Source: an uncultured Alphaproteobacteria bacterium (lineage in GTDB: Bacteria > Pseudomonadota > Alphaproteobacteria > CAAHEQ01 > UBA3637). Taken from it: a DNA stretch of 12,021 nucleotides. This document shows positions 1-6,669 of this stretch, piece after piece (within the stretch, counting starts at the first letter, position 1; each line of letters begins with the position of its first letter). The translations under genes were made by a program, and so were the position numbers. The stretch lies in assembly GCA_947305835.1 (NCBI GenBank), contig CAMZEQ010000012.1, positions 1-12,021 of the forward strand, written 5' to 3'. A model generated the notes under the pieces. That model did not search any database and was not told where the DNA came from. It saw only the letters and a program-made list of their open reading frames with translations.

Positions 1-975
1 TTGAGGTTCGGTAAAGTGCAAACTTGCACCTTCTTTTGTTTCCTCTAATGTTGCCGGTACCAATTGACCAGTCGAACGATATTTAACCAAAACTTCGTCT
101 GTCGGGAATCCTTGATGCCAAATGCATTCCGTGAGATTACAGGTATCAGAAAGCAAACTGTCCTCTGTTCCCACAATCACGGCATTTTGTTCACTATCCA
201 GCGCCACCACATAAAGTGGTTTCGGGTAAGCAATCCCGAGGCCTTTTCTTTGCCCAATCGTGTAATTCCAAAAGCCCATATGTTTGCCCAAAACTTGACC
301 GTTTGTCAGGATGATTTTACCCTCCTCTGGCGGACGATTTAGTAAATCGGTATAATCGCCTGCATAAAAATCTTGAGAGTCATTTTTTTCAGCTTGAATA
401 AGACCACGTGCGCGAGCCATTTCACGGACTTCTGACTTGGTAAAATTTCCCAGTGGAAATTGTGTATGGGAAAGTTGTTCGGGCGTCAAGCGATACAAAA
501 AATAGCTTTGATCTTTTTTGGAATCTGCCCCACGTTGCAAAATAAAAGTGCCGCCTTTTTGGGTAATACGGGCATAATGACCTGTCGCAAAGGCATCAAA
601 TTCAAGACCTGATTTTTTGGCCATCTGACCCAAAAGACCGAACTTCATTTCGGTATTACAATGCACACACGGATTGGGTGTCTGACCAGAAAGATACGTT
701 TTTTTAAAATACGCCAGCACCGTTTTTTTAAATTCTTCGGATAGGTCAAAAGAATAGTGCTGAATCCCCTGATCTTCACACCATGCGTGGATATCCCGAA
801 TATCTTGTTTTTCGGCGGGGCCATAGCAAGCATCTTTCATCATATGCTGAGGCGCAGGTAAATCTTTATTGTAAATCAGCATGGACAAGCCGATGACTTC
901 ATGCCCCTGCTCTTTCAAAAGAAGCGCCGTCAAAGTAGAATCCACACCACCCGAAAGACCAACTGCTATTTTCAT
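1..975 (-). CDS. mnmA: tRNA-specific 2-thiouridylase MnmA, C-terminus cut by window edge
   Basis: MnmA transfers sulfur to U34 of the Lys, Glu and Gln tRNAs (s2U34) in the cytoplasm, adenylating the uridine with ATP first. 325 codons are present without a stop. The frame ends in an F-T-E-P-Q stretch that lies near the family C-terminus, so roughly 30 residues are missing. Seen: the PP-loop SGGVDS at residues 8-13; TPNPCVHCN at 99-107, with C103 and C106; an ATGHYAR stretch; DQSYFL; and the tRNA-contacting YTIGQRKGLGIA block. The second catalytic cysteine of the E. coli enzyme (in its ICF motif) is replaced: here the sequence is SQDFYAGDY at 200-208. The start is ATG 975-973, preceded by AGGGGGG. 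It overlaps the upstream transporter stop as ATGA, so translation is probably coupled. The identity is secure. The sulfur-transfer chemistry of this subtype is inferred to differ. Confidence 0.95.
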   Translation of the reverse strand, partial: MKIAVGLSGGVDSTLTALLLKEQGHEVIGLSMLIYNKDLPAPQHMMKDACYGPAEKQDIRDIHAWCEDQGIQHYSFDLSEEFKKTVLAYFKKTYLSGQTPNPCVHCNTEMKFGLLGQMAKKSGLEFDAFATGHYARITQKGGTFILQRGADSKKDQSYFLYRLTPEQLSHTQFPLGNFTKSEVREMARARGLIQAEKNDSQDFYAGDYTDLLNRPPEEGKIILTNGQVLGKHMGFWNYTIGQRKGLGIAYPKPLYVVALDSEQNAVIVGTEDSLLSDTCNLTECIWHQGFPTDEVLVKYRSTGQLVPATLEETKEGASLHFTEPQ

Positions 976-1886
976 AGAAGCCCCCCTAAATATGCAATAT
1001 GAAGAGCATAGAGGATGAGGAATAACGCCCCCATCCAGCGCGTGTACTTTTTAAAGGCAAAAGCGATAACTATCATCAAGGCTGTGACAAAAATCATAAT
1101 AAGCATATCAATCCAAATCCCCTCAGGAATTTGAACGGGCATGAAAAGAGCTGTCGCCCCTAAAATAAACAGGGAATTATAAATGTTAGAGCCAATCACG
1201 TTCCCAAACGCCACGTCGTTATGCTTTTTAAGGGCTGACATAATGGAGGTCGCCAATTCCGGCAAACTGGTTCCCACCGCCACAATGGTCAAACCGATAA
1301 CTGCTTCGCTGATACCCCAAGTGTGCGCCAAAGCAACGGAATTATCCACCAATAATTTTGCCCCAAAAAGTGTCAGAAAAATGCCGGCAATCGTGCGACA
1401 CAAAGAATTAATAAGAGGTACTGTTTTTTCTTTTTCTTCAGAGATTTCTTTTTCGGTTTTATAGGAATAGATAACATAAAAAATAAGAGCGCCCACCATT
1501 ACTGCACCCAACAAGTGCCCTATCGTTCCAAAAGAAGCAGCCCCCACCAAAACAAGCGTGGAAAACACCAAAAAAGCCGCGTCACGACGGAAGGATTTAC
1601 CTTTTACATGAACGGGATTCAAAAGGGCAGCCACACCCAATACCAACAAAATATTTGCGATATTGGAGCCTACCACATTGCCAACGGCTATACCATCCAC
1701 TCCCTCACGAATGGCAATCAGACTTGCCGCTAATTCGGGCGTTGAAGTACCAAATCCAACCAAAGTCAGTCCGATCAAAAGCGGAGATACTTTTAACCGA
1801 CGGGCAACAGCGACAGAGCCGGCCACCAGCCAATCGCCCCCAATAAACAATAAAAACAGCCCCAAAACTAATAAAAGATATGTCAT
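972..1886 (-). CDS. Na+/Ca2+ exchanger-family inner-membrane cation antiporter (CaxA/YrbG-like)
   Basis: This 304-residue, very hydrophobic protein belongs to the Ca2+:cation antiporter family and has two inverted alpha repeats. Repeat 1 shows GFGTSTPE at residues 44-51 and GNVVGSN at 69-75. Repeat 2 shows VGTSLPE at 204-210 and GNVIGSN at 228-234. The repeat glutamates E51 and E210 are the expected cation ligands. About ten membrane segments are visible, with a charged cytoplasmic loop rich in K and E around residues 142-157. The full length matches the bacterial YrbG-type family. The likely role is sodium- or proton-driven calcium efflux across the inner membrane; the actual ion is not readable from sequence. 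The start is ATG 1886, with AAGGAAGGA a few bases upstream. Its TGA overlaps the mnmA ATG, so the two form a transcription unit despite having no evident shared pathway. Confidence 0.93.
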   Translation of the reverse strand: MTYLLLVLGLFLLFIGGDWLVAGSVAVARRLKVSPLLIGLTLVGFGTSTPELAASLIAIREGVDGIAVGNVVGSNIANILLVLGVAALLNPVHVKGKSFRRDAAFLVFSTLVLVGAASFGTIGHLLGAVMVGALIFYVIYSYKTEKEISEEKEKTVPLINSLCRTIAGIFLTLFGAKLLVDNSVALAHTWGISEAVIGLTIVAVGTSLPELATSIMSALKKHNDVAFGNVIGSNIYNSLFILGATALFMPVQIPEGIWIDMLIMIFVTALMIVIAFAFKKYTRWMGALFLILYALHIAYLGGLL

Positions 1887-1908
1887 TACTTATCCTTCCT
1901 TGAGGGAT

Positions 1909-1937
1909 ATTATAACCTAAACCGTACAAAAATGCAA
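1909..1937 (-). promoter_or_regulatory. sigma70-type promoter for the exchanger-mnmA unit
   Basis: Read on the minus strand, TTGCAT (1937-1932) is followed after exactly 17 bases by a perfect TATAAT (1914-1909). The -10 ends 22 bases before the ATG at 1886, leaving room for a short leader with the ribosome site AAGGAAGGA. This gives the exchanger and mnmA their own start, separate from mdaB, which ends at 1947. Seen directly; activity is inferred. Confidence 0.7.
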
Positions 1938-1946
1938 AAGAAATAA

Positions 1947-2486
1947 TTACCCGAAAACTTTTTTCAAATGCCGCTGCAAATCAGATAAATATTCATCCAC
2001 TTGCGGATTTTTCACCACATTATGACATGAAAAACTGGGCAATGCTTTTAATCCAACAAAACTTTGCGCTTGATGCATGGAGACCAGCGCTTTATCCAAT
2101 GTGGGTAGTTTGGAACCAAAAGCCTCCTTCGGCGCATTCCACGTGGTTGACAGCATATATGTTTTACCGCCCAAAAGTCCCCCTTGGCCATAGGGTTTAT
2201 CGGCTGTTTGATAAAAAATACCATAGGCGTAAACATCCTGGATATACTGTTTTAATTTGGCCGGCGCGCCAAACCAGTAAGCAGGGTATTGGAAAATAAT
2301 CGTATCCGCCCACAAAAACTTCTTTTGTTCTTGCCCTATATCATAACCCTTTTCCACCGCGGTTGTTTTAACTTTATGCCCTTTTTGGGTAAAATACTTT
2401 TTCATCTCAGTTGCCAAAGTGCGGTTCAAACGCCCCGTTGCAAAGGGTGTTTTTTGATGTCCGTTGATAATTAAAATATTTGCCAT
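1947..2486 (-). CDS. mdaB: MdaB-type NADPH:quinone oxidoreductase (flavodoxin-like fold)
   Basis: This 179-residue soluble protein of the flavodoxin-like NAD(P)H:quinone reductase family reduces quinones by two electrons using FAD and NADPH, avoiding semiquinone radicals. The following features match E. coli MdaB from memory: an N-terminal beta strand and loop ANILIINGHQK (2-12); FLWADTIIFQYPAYWFGAP (57-75), the flavin-side strand and loop; YGQGGLLGGKTYML (99-112); and STTWNAPKEAF (113-123). It is slightly shorter than the E. coli protein (about 193 residues) because the insertion before YGxGGL is shorter. The start is ATG 2486 with a very strong AAGGAGGAAACG ribosome site. It follows the two small ORFs after ileS. 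I see no clear consensus promoter of its own, so it may be read from the ileS side. The family call is secure; the physiological quinone is not shown. Confidence 0.88.
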   Translation of the reverse strand: MANILIINGHQKTPFATGRLNRTLATEMKKYFTQKGHKVKTTAVEKGYDIGQEQKKFLWADTIIFQYPAYWFGAPAKLKQYIQDVYAYGIFYQTADKPYGQGGLLGGKTYMLSTTWNAPKEAFGSKLPTLDKALVSMHQAQSFVGLKALPSFSCHNVVKNPQVDEYLSDLQRHLKKVFG

Positions 2487-2550
2487 CGTTTCCTCCTTTT
2501 TTTATTAGAAGTAGGGTAATTTAGAATAAATTTCAAGTTTAAAAATCAAG

Positions 2551-2646
2551 CTAAGGAAAATGTGTATCTGAATGCTTTTCTTTTACCCGCTCAATCCGGC
2601 AGTTATATTTAACTATTCTTTCTGCTAAAAAGTTATAAAAACGCAT
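2551..2646 (-). CDS. possible 31-residue small protein, unrecognised
   Basis: An ATG-to-TAG reading frame starts 13 bases beyond the stop of the 57-codon ORF and ends 64 bases before mdaB. The peptide begins MRFYNFLAERIV and ends in KHSDTHFP: an amphipathic aromatic N-terminal half, then a basic and polar tail. The ribosome site is poor (only a weak GAG 7-9 bases upstream), and frames this short arise easily by chance in AT-rich DNA. Its placement in line between two same-strand genes, and its protein-like composition, are the only support. It could equally be untranslated spacer. No function is proposed. Confidence 0.3.
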   Translation of the reverse strand: MRFYNFLAERIVKYNCRIERVKEKHSDTHFP

Positions 2647-2659
2647 TTAAACTCATTTT

Positions 2660-2833
2660 TTAATTTCTGATAGGGGTGAAGGCACCTCTGACGATTTGAA
2701 GGAAACTCCTTTTACGAGGAGAAACAAGTTTTTCCTCTAGTTCTGATCTCTTCCTTTTGATCTCTGTTTTCATCTGCCTGACATCCTTAGGCGTCAAAAC
2801 AGGCAAACCAAAACGATCGTATTCTTGAACCAT
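2660..2833 (-). CDS. 57-residue basic small protein directly downstream of ileS, unrecognised
   Basis: I do not recognise this protein. The frame runs ATG 2833 to TAA 2660 and begins 14 bases after the ileS stop, with a clear AAAGGAAAT ribosome site in that gap. It therefore looks like the next gene of the ileS transcript. The peptide starts MVQEYDRFGLPVLTP, continues as a highly charged stretch (DVRQMKTEIKRKRSELEEKL, residues 17-36) that should form one helix, and ends in a basic segment (RKRSFLQIVRG) and FTPIRN. There is no signal peptide, membrane segment or cysteine. The overall charge is strongly positive, compatible with nucleic-acid or ribosome contact, but that is only inference. Six of its eight arginines use AGA or AGG, whereas neighbouring rpmH and def mostly use CGN. 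This suggests a different origin or a recently evolved gene. Confidence 0.6.
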   Translation of the reverse strand: MVQEYDRFGLPVLTPKDVRQMKTEIKRKRSELEEKLVSPRKRSFLQIVRGAFTPIRN

Positions 2834-2847
2834 TTATTTCCTTTCAA

Positions 2848-5800
2848 TTATACTTTTTGAATATCAAAAGTAATTGTGCTGTCGCCCAATTCTTCTGTCT
2901 TTCCTGAGTTGGCAGCTTCGGCAAAAGCAGTTGCCAAAACTTGTTCAGCAATATAATCTTTATGTTCAGCCAAAGCTTGTTTGACTTCTGCCGATTCACT
3001 TGCCCACACCAAAGAAATCCGATCGGATACATCCAAATCTTTGTCTTTACGCATTTGTTGTACCATACGGACAAAGTCACGGGCAATCCCTTCACGGGCC
3101 AATTCAGGATGAACGGTTAAATCCAACTGAACCACAGCCGTATTATCGGGCAAAGGTTGCCCACGGAACCCTTCCTTCATCGTCAGGCGCAATTCAAATT
3201 CGTCAGCGTTCAAAGTTTGTCCGCCAATGGCCAAAGTTCCGTCTGTATTCAAAGACCATTGATTTTGTTTATTGGCGGCCATAATCGCGCCCATAAATTT
3301 ACCCAAACGCTTTCCAATCAGCGGTGTTTTTAAATATAGGAATTTATCGGCCACAGTGGACACATCCGTATTCAAAACAATGTCTTTTACATTGATTTCA
3401 TCCTTCAACATTTCTTTGAAGTTTTCCAAAGTATTGGCTTTTTCACCCGCAATTGTCATACTGGACAGAGGCAGACGGTTACGCAAATGATTTTCTTCAC
3501 GAATGGCTTTTGCCGTACTGGCCACAGCGCGCACCAAATCCATTTGCGCGATCAATTCTTTTTCCTCCGGTAAATCCTCCACATTCGGCCAATCCGCCAA
3601 ATGCACAGATTCTTCACCCACTAAACCGCGATAAACATAATCCGCCATAAACGGTGCCAATGGGGCAATCGCTTTGGCAAGCGTCACCAATACCGTATAA
3701 AGTGTATCAAAGGCAGAAGTATCCGTACCATCCCAAAAACGGTCACGAGAACGACGAATATACCAATTGTTCAAGATATCCAAAAATTCGGTAAAGGCAG
3801 TCGCTGCAGCTGGCGTATCATAATCAGCCATATTTTGGTGTACCGTTTTCACTAAATCTTTTAATTTTGCCAAAATGTACTTATCCAACACATCATCGGA
3901 ATTGGTGATTTCTTTGGCTTTAATACCTTCCGCATTGGCGTACAGGCAGAAAAAGTAATACGCATTCCAAAGCGGCATTAAGGCTTGACGCATGGCTTTG
4001 GCGACTTCTTTGCCTTCATAATCCATACACACATTTCCCCCATGCACAATGGCAGAGGACAATAAAAACCAACGCATGGCATCAGACCCGGAATTATTCA
4101 ATATGATATAAGGATCCGGATAATTCCCCAATTTCTTGGACATTTTGACACCGCCTTCGGCCATCACTAAACCGGTCGCCATACAATGTTTATAAGCGGG
4201 CTTATGATGAAGCGCAACACCCAACACATGCAACGAATAGAACCAACCGCGTGTTTGATCCAAGCCTTCCACAATGAAATCGGCGGGGAAATGCGCATCA
4301 AACCAATCCTTTTTATCAAAAGGATAATGCACTTGACCTTCGGGCATAGAGCCGGATTCAAACCAGCAATCAAACACGTAAGGCACACGGCGCATTTTCG
4401 TTTCCCGCGTCGGATCATCAGGGTTCGGATAGACCACTTCATCAATGAAGGGACGGTGCAGATCTGTCACCTTGAATCCAGTTTTTTCTTGGATTTCGGC
4501 GATGGAACCAAACACATCTGTCCGTGGGAATTTGGGATTATCTGACTGCCAAACCGGCAAAGGAACACCCCAATAACGATTTCGCGAAATGTTCCAGTCC
4601 GGGGCTGTTTCCAAACCCTTACCAAAACGACCGTTTTTCACATGTTCCGGCGTCCAGGTAATTTCTTGGTTTAAAGAGACCATCTCATCTTTAAAATTGG
4701 TCACTTTAACAAACCAACTGGACATGGCCTTATAAATCAGCGGGGTATCTGTACGCCAACAATAAGGATAGGCATGTGTAATTTGTTCTTTTTTGACCAA
4801 TAGGCGCTTTTCTTTCAACCAATTGATAATGTCTTCATTGGTATCAAAAACCTGACGGCCTTGATAATCGGGAACATCAGTTGTAAAACAACCCGCTTCA
4901 TCCACTGGGCAGACCACAGGAAAATCAGGGCTGACTTTCATACAGGCATCAAAGTCTTCCGCACCAAACCCCGGGGCAATATGTACCATACCGGTTCCAT
5001 CTTCGGTGGATACAAAATCACCTGAAATAATTTTAAAACACCCTTTTTCTTTTAAGTTAGCAAAATAAGGGAACATGGGGGTATAGGATTGGCCCACCAA
5101 TTCTTTCCCTTTAATGGTGGCAACTTGTGTGGCATGTTCCAATTGTTTGGCATAGCGCCCCTTTAATCCTTCGGCCAACACGTATTTTTCACCGGATTCT
5201 TCCATCACAGCGTAATCAATATCTTCACCGACAGCAATCATCAGGTTAGAAGGTAAAGTCCATGGCGTTGTCGTCCATACCAATAAATTCATACCGTTTT
5301 CTAACCGAAATATAACGGTAATAGCGGTGTCAGTTTTATCGCGGTAGGCCTGCGCCACTTCAAAGTTGGACACAGTTGTTTGAGCAGCCCAAGAATATGG
5401 TTGTACACGGTAGCCTTCATAAATCAAACCTTTATCATAAAGGGCTTTAAAGTTCTGAATCACGGATTCCATAAAGGTCAAATCCATCGTGCGATATTCC
5501 AAATCCGGATCCACCCAACGCCCGATACGATGGAATAAATCCTTAAAAATACCTGTGTATTTTAATACATCTTGTCGGCAATAATCATTAAACTTTTGAA
5601 TACCAAATTCTTCAATCGCCTTATGGCCGGAAACATTCAAGACCTTTTCAGCAGCCATTTCAGCGGGTAATCCGTGACAGTCCCAACCAAAAGGGCGTTC
5701 CACTTTCTTGCCTAACATGGTTTGAAATCGGGCAATCGTATCTTTCACATAAGACACAAAAATATGGCCATAGTGCGGCTGACCGTTCGCAAACGGAGGA

Positions 5801-5955
5801 CCGTCATAAAACACGAATTCATCACCGTCTTTACGCTTATCTTTGACTGATTCAAAAATTCGTTTGTCATCCCAAATTCGTAAAATTTCTTCTTCCATCT
5901 GAGAAAAGTTCATTTTCGGGTTTAATTCGGGATAATATTTTTGTCTATCAGTCAT
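2848..5955 (-). CDS. ileS: isoleucyl-tRNA synthetase, eukaryal-like (type 2)
   Basis: This class I synthetase charges tRNA-Ile with isoleucine and edits misactivated valine. At 1035 residues it is longer than typical bacterial type 1 enzymes. Seen: the HIGH-like HYGH at 61-64 within PPFANGQPHYGHIF; GWDCHGLPAE; a CP1 editing domain holding LLVWTTTPWTLPSN and the GTGMVHIAPGFGAEDF block; SRNRYWGVPLP; GLDQTRGWFYSLHVLG; KMSKK at 604-608 in the KMSKS loop, followed by LGNYPDP; and an anticodon-binding part with NWYIRRSRDRFW. The C-terminus lacks the Cys4 zinc ribbon of type 1 enzymes and instead ends in an extended domain to FDIQKV. These features are those of the eukaryal or archaeal-like class, which also occurs in Rickettsiales and other bacteria. 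The start is ATG 5955, with AAAGGA ten bases upstream. It is divergent from rpmH and has its own promoter. Confidence 0.97.
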   Translation of the reverse strand: MTDRQKYYPELNPKMNFSQMEEEILRIWDDKRIFESVKDKRKDGDEFVFYDGPPFANGQPHYGHIFVSYVKDTIARFQTMLGKKVERPFGWDCHGLPAEMAAEKVLNVSGHKAIEEFGIQKFNDYCRQDVLKYTGIFKDLFHRIGRWVDPDLEYRTMDLTFMESVIQNFKALYDKGLIYEGYRVQPYSWAAQTTVSNFEVAQAYRDKTDTAITVIFRLENGMNLLVWTTTPWTLPSNLMIAVGEDIDYAVMEESGEKYVLAEGLKGRYAKQLEHATQVATIKGKELVGQSYTPMFPYFANLKEKGCFKIISGDFVSTEDGTGMVHIAPGFGAEDFDACMKVSPDFPVVCPVDEAGCFTTDVPDYQGRQVFDTNEDIINWLKEKRLLVKKEQITHAYPYCWRTDTPLIYKAMSSWFVKVTNFKDEMVSLNQEITWTPEHVKNGRFGKGLETAPDWNISRNRYWGVPLPVWQSDNPKFPRTDVFGSIAEIQEKTGFKVTDLHRPFIDEVVYPNPDDPTRETKMRRVPYVFDCWFESGSMPEGQVHYPFDKKDWFDAHFPADFIVEGLDQTRGWFYSLHVLGVALHHKPAYKHCMATGLVMAEGGVKMSKKLGNYPDPYIILNNSGSDAMRWFLLSSAIVHGGNVCMDYEGKEVAKAMRQALMPLWNAYYFFCLYANAEGIKAKEITNSDDVLDKYILAKLKDLVKTVHQNMADYDTPAAATAFTEFLDILNNWYIRRSRDRFWDGTDTSAFDTLYTVLVTLAKAIAPLAPFMADYVYRGLVGEESVHLADWPNVEDLPEEKELIAQMDLVRAVASTAKAIREENHLRNRLPLSSMTIAGEKANTLENFKEMLKDEINVKDIVLNTDVSTVADKFLYLKTPLIGKRLGKFMGAIMAANKQNQWSLNTDGTLAIGGQTLNADEFELRLTMKEGFRGQPLPDNTAVVQLDLTVHPELAREGIARDFVRMVQQMRKDKDLDVSDRISLVWASESAEVKQALAEHKDYIAEQVLATAFAEAANSGKTEELGDSTITFDIQKV

Positions 5956-5989
5956 TTTTCATTTTTCCTTTCATAAAAAACAGGACCTT

Positions 5990-6018
5990 ATTATGCCAAA
6001 AAATGTAAAAAAAAGCAA
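5990..6018 (-). promoter_or_regulatory. promoter of ileS
   Basis: On the minus strand, TTGCTT (6018-6013) is followed by a 17-base spacer of mostly T and then CATAAT (5995-5990), one mismatch from TATAAT. The -10 lies 34 bases before the ileS ATG. Its -35 is separated from the rpmH -35 by only nine bases, so the two promoters stand back to back. Confidence 0.65.
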
Positions 6019-6030
6019 GAATTTTTCTTG
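6016..6030. promoter_or_regulatory. perfect inverted repeat over both divergent -35 boxes, candidate operator
   Basis: CAAGAA (6016-6021), TTT, TTCTTG (6025-6030) form a perfect 6-bp dyad with a 3-base centre. The left arm overlaps the ileS -35 and the right arm overlaps the first three bases of the rpmH -35. A dimeric regulator bound here would block or tune both promoters. There is no T-tract behaviour or gene end that would make it a terminator. The dyad is seen directly; the regulatory role is inferred, and chance occurrence in this A/T-rich spacer is possible. Confidence 0.4.
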
Positions 6031-6056
6031 ACAAGAAGCAAAAAATAAGTTATAAT
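6028..6056 (+). promoter_or_regulatory. consensus sigma70 promoter of rpmH
   Basis: TTGACA (6028-6033), a 17-base spacer and TATAAT (6051-6056) match the sigma70 consensus exactly at both hexamers with the optimal spacing. Transcription would start near 6063, giving a leader of about 27 bases with AAGGAG at 6078-6083, six bases before the rpmH ATG. A very strong promoter is expected for an abundant ribosomal protein. Confidence 0.9.
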
Positions 6057-6089
6057 CACGCTATTATTTTTCATTAAAAGGAGTTAAAA

Positions 6090-6227
6090 ATGGTTAAACG
6101 CACATATCAACCCAGTAAATTGGTTCGCACACATCGTCATGGTTTCCGTGCACGTATGGCAACTCGCGGCGGTCAGAAAGTTTTAAATGCTCGCCGGGCC
6201 AAAGGTCGCAAAACTTTAAGCGCCTAA
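6090..6227 (+). CDS. rpmH: 50S ribosomal protein L34
   Basis: This 45-residue, highly basic protein of the large ribosomal subunit matches L34 along its whole length. It begins MVKRTYQPSKLVRTHRHGF, has the conserved GFRARMATRGGQKVLNARRAKGRKTLSA core, and ends TAA 6225-6227. The KRTYQPS start and the GF.ARM.T..G..VL..RRAKGR pattern are diagnostic. The ribosome site AAGGAG sits six bases upstream. It is the first gene of the rpmH-rnpA-yidD cluster and is driven by a perfect consensus promoter. A hairpin with a T-rich tail follows the gene. That hairpin probably makes most transcripts end there, so L34 is expressed in excess over RnpA. Confidence 0.98.
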   Translation: MVKRTYQPSKLVRTHRHGFRARMATRGGQKVLNARRAKGRKTLSA

Positions 6228-6257
6228 TAAAAAGGTTGATCGTTTCAGTTACAAAAG

Positions 6258-6288
6258 GCACCTGATTTTATAAAGGTGCTTTTATTTT
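6258..6288 (+). terminator. hairpin plus T-rich tail between rpmH and rnpA (terminator/attenuator)
   Basis: GCACCT (6258-6263) pairs with AGGTGC (6274-6279) around a 10-base loop, followed by TTTTATTTT (6280-6288). An upstream AAAAG can partly pair with the T-tail. The stem is short, so partial readthrough into rnpA (ATG 6298) is likely. That would explain how rnpA is expressed without a visible promoter of its own. Confidence 0.65.
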
Positions 6289-6297
6289 GGGATAAAA

Positions 6298-6669
6298 ATG
6301 ACATTAGAACGCATCAAAAGTCACTTTGATTTCATCGAGATGAAGGACACGAATACAAAAGCCTTCACACACAGCTTCGTGTTGCAAATTCGTCCGAATG
6401 ATCAAGGAAAAACCCGCGTAGGTTTCACTGTTTCCAAAAAAATCGCCAAACACGCCGTCGTACGCAATCGTTTACGCCGACAAATGCGTGAAATCGTGCG
6501 CCTTTCTGAAACGCTTGCCGAATTATATCCCAGTCACGATTTGGTTTTGATTGCCAAATCTGATGCACTCAACCGTACTTATCAGCAACTTACCGAAGAT
6601 TTTAATTATCTTCTGACGCATGTAAAGGATGTCGTCAATGAACCGATGCGTAAAAATAATAGCCGATAA
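6298..6669 (+). CDS. rnpA: ribonuclease P protein component
   Basis: RnpA is the protein subunit of RNase P. It assists the catalytic RNA in removing 5' leaders from pre-tRNAs. The 123-residue length is normal. Seen: an N-terminal RIKSHFDF segment of the usual (K/R)xxxDF type; the central strand TRVGFTVSKKIAKHAVVRNR; and the diagnostic RNR motif in VRNRLRRQMREIVR (about residues 55-68), which binds the RNA. The C-terminal half, with DLVLIAKSDA and a terminal helix, also fits. The start is ATG 6298. The ribosome site is weak (GGGA five bases upstream) and sits directly after the terminator tail, so expression should be much lower than L34. The end overlaps yidD, whose start lies inside rnpA. 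Order and strand match the widespread rpmH-rnpA-yidD cluster. Confidence 0.97.
   Translation: MTLERIKSHFDFIEMKDTNTKAFTHSFVLQIRPNDQGKTRVGFTVSKKIAKHAVVRNRLRRQMREIVRLSETLAELYPSHDLVLIAKSDALNRTYQQLTEDFNYLLTHVKDVVNEPMRKNNSR

Noticed and set aside
64..342. Plus-strand frame over mnmA
   Set aside because: The minus strand here encodes conserved MnmA motifs without interruption, so the plus frame is a shadow.
2491..2560. Separate promoter for mdaB
   Set aside because: TTGATT and TTGAAA occur, but no -10 with more than two or three matches lies at 16-18 bases from either, apart from a TATTCT at only 15. Support is too weak to list.
2487..2660. Terminator after the small ORFs downstream of ileS
   Set aside because: I searched both strands for a GC-rich stem followed by T residues and found only A/T runs without a stable stem.
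4186..4545. 119-codon plus-strand frame inside ileS
   Set aside because: It lies entirely antisense to well-conserved IleRS catalytic motifs, has no ribosome site and has no recognisable protein content; it is a shadow frame.
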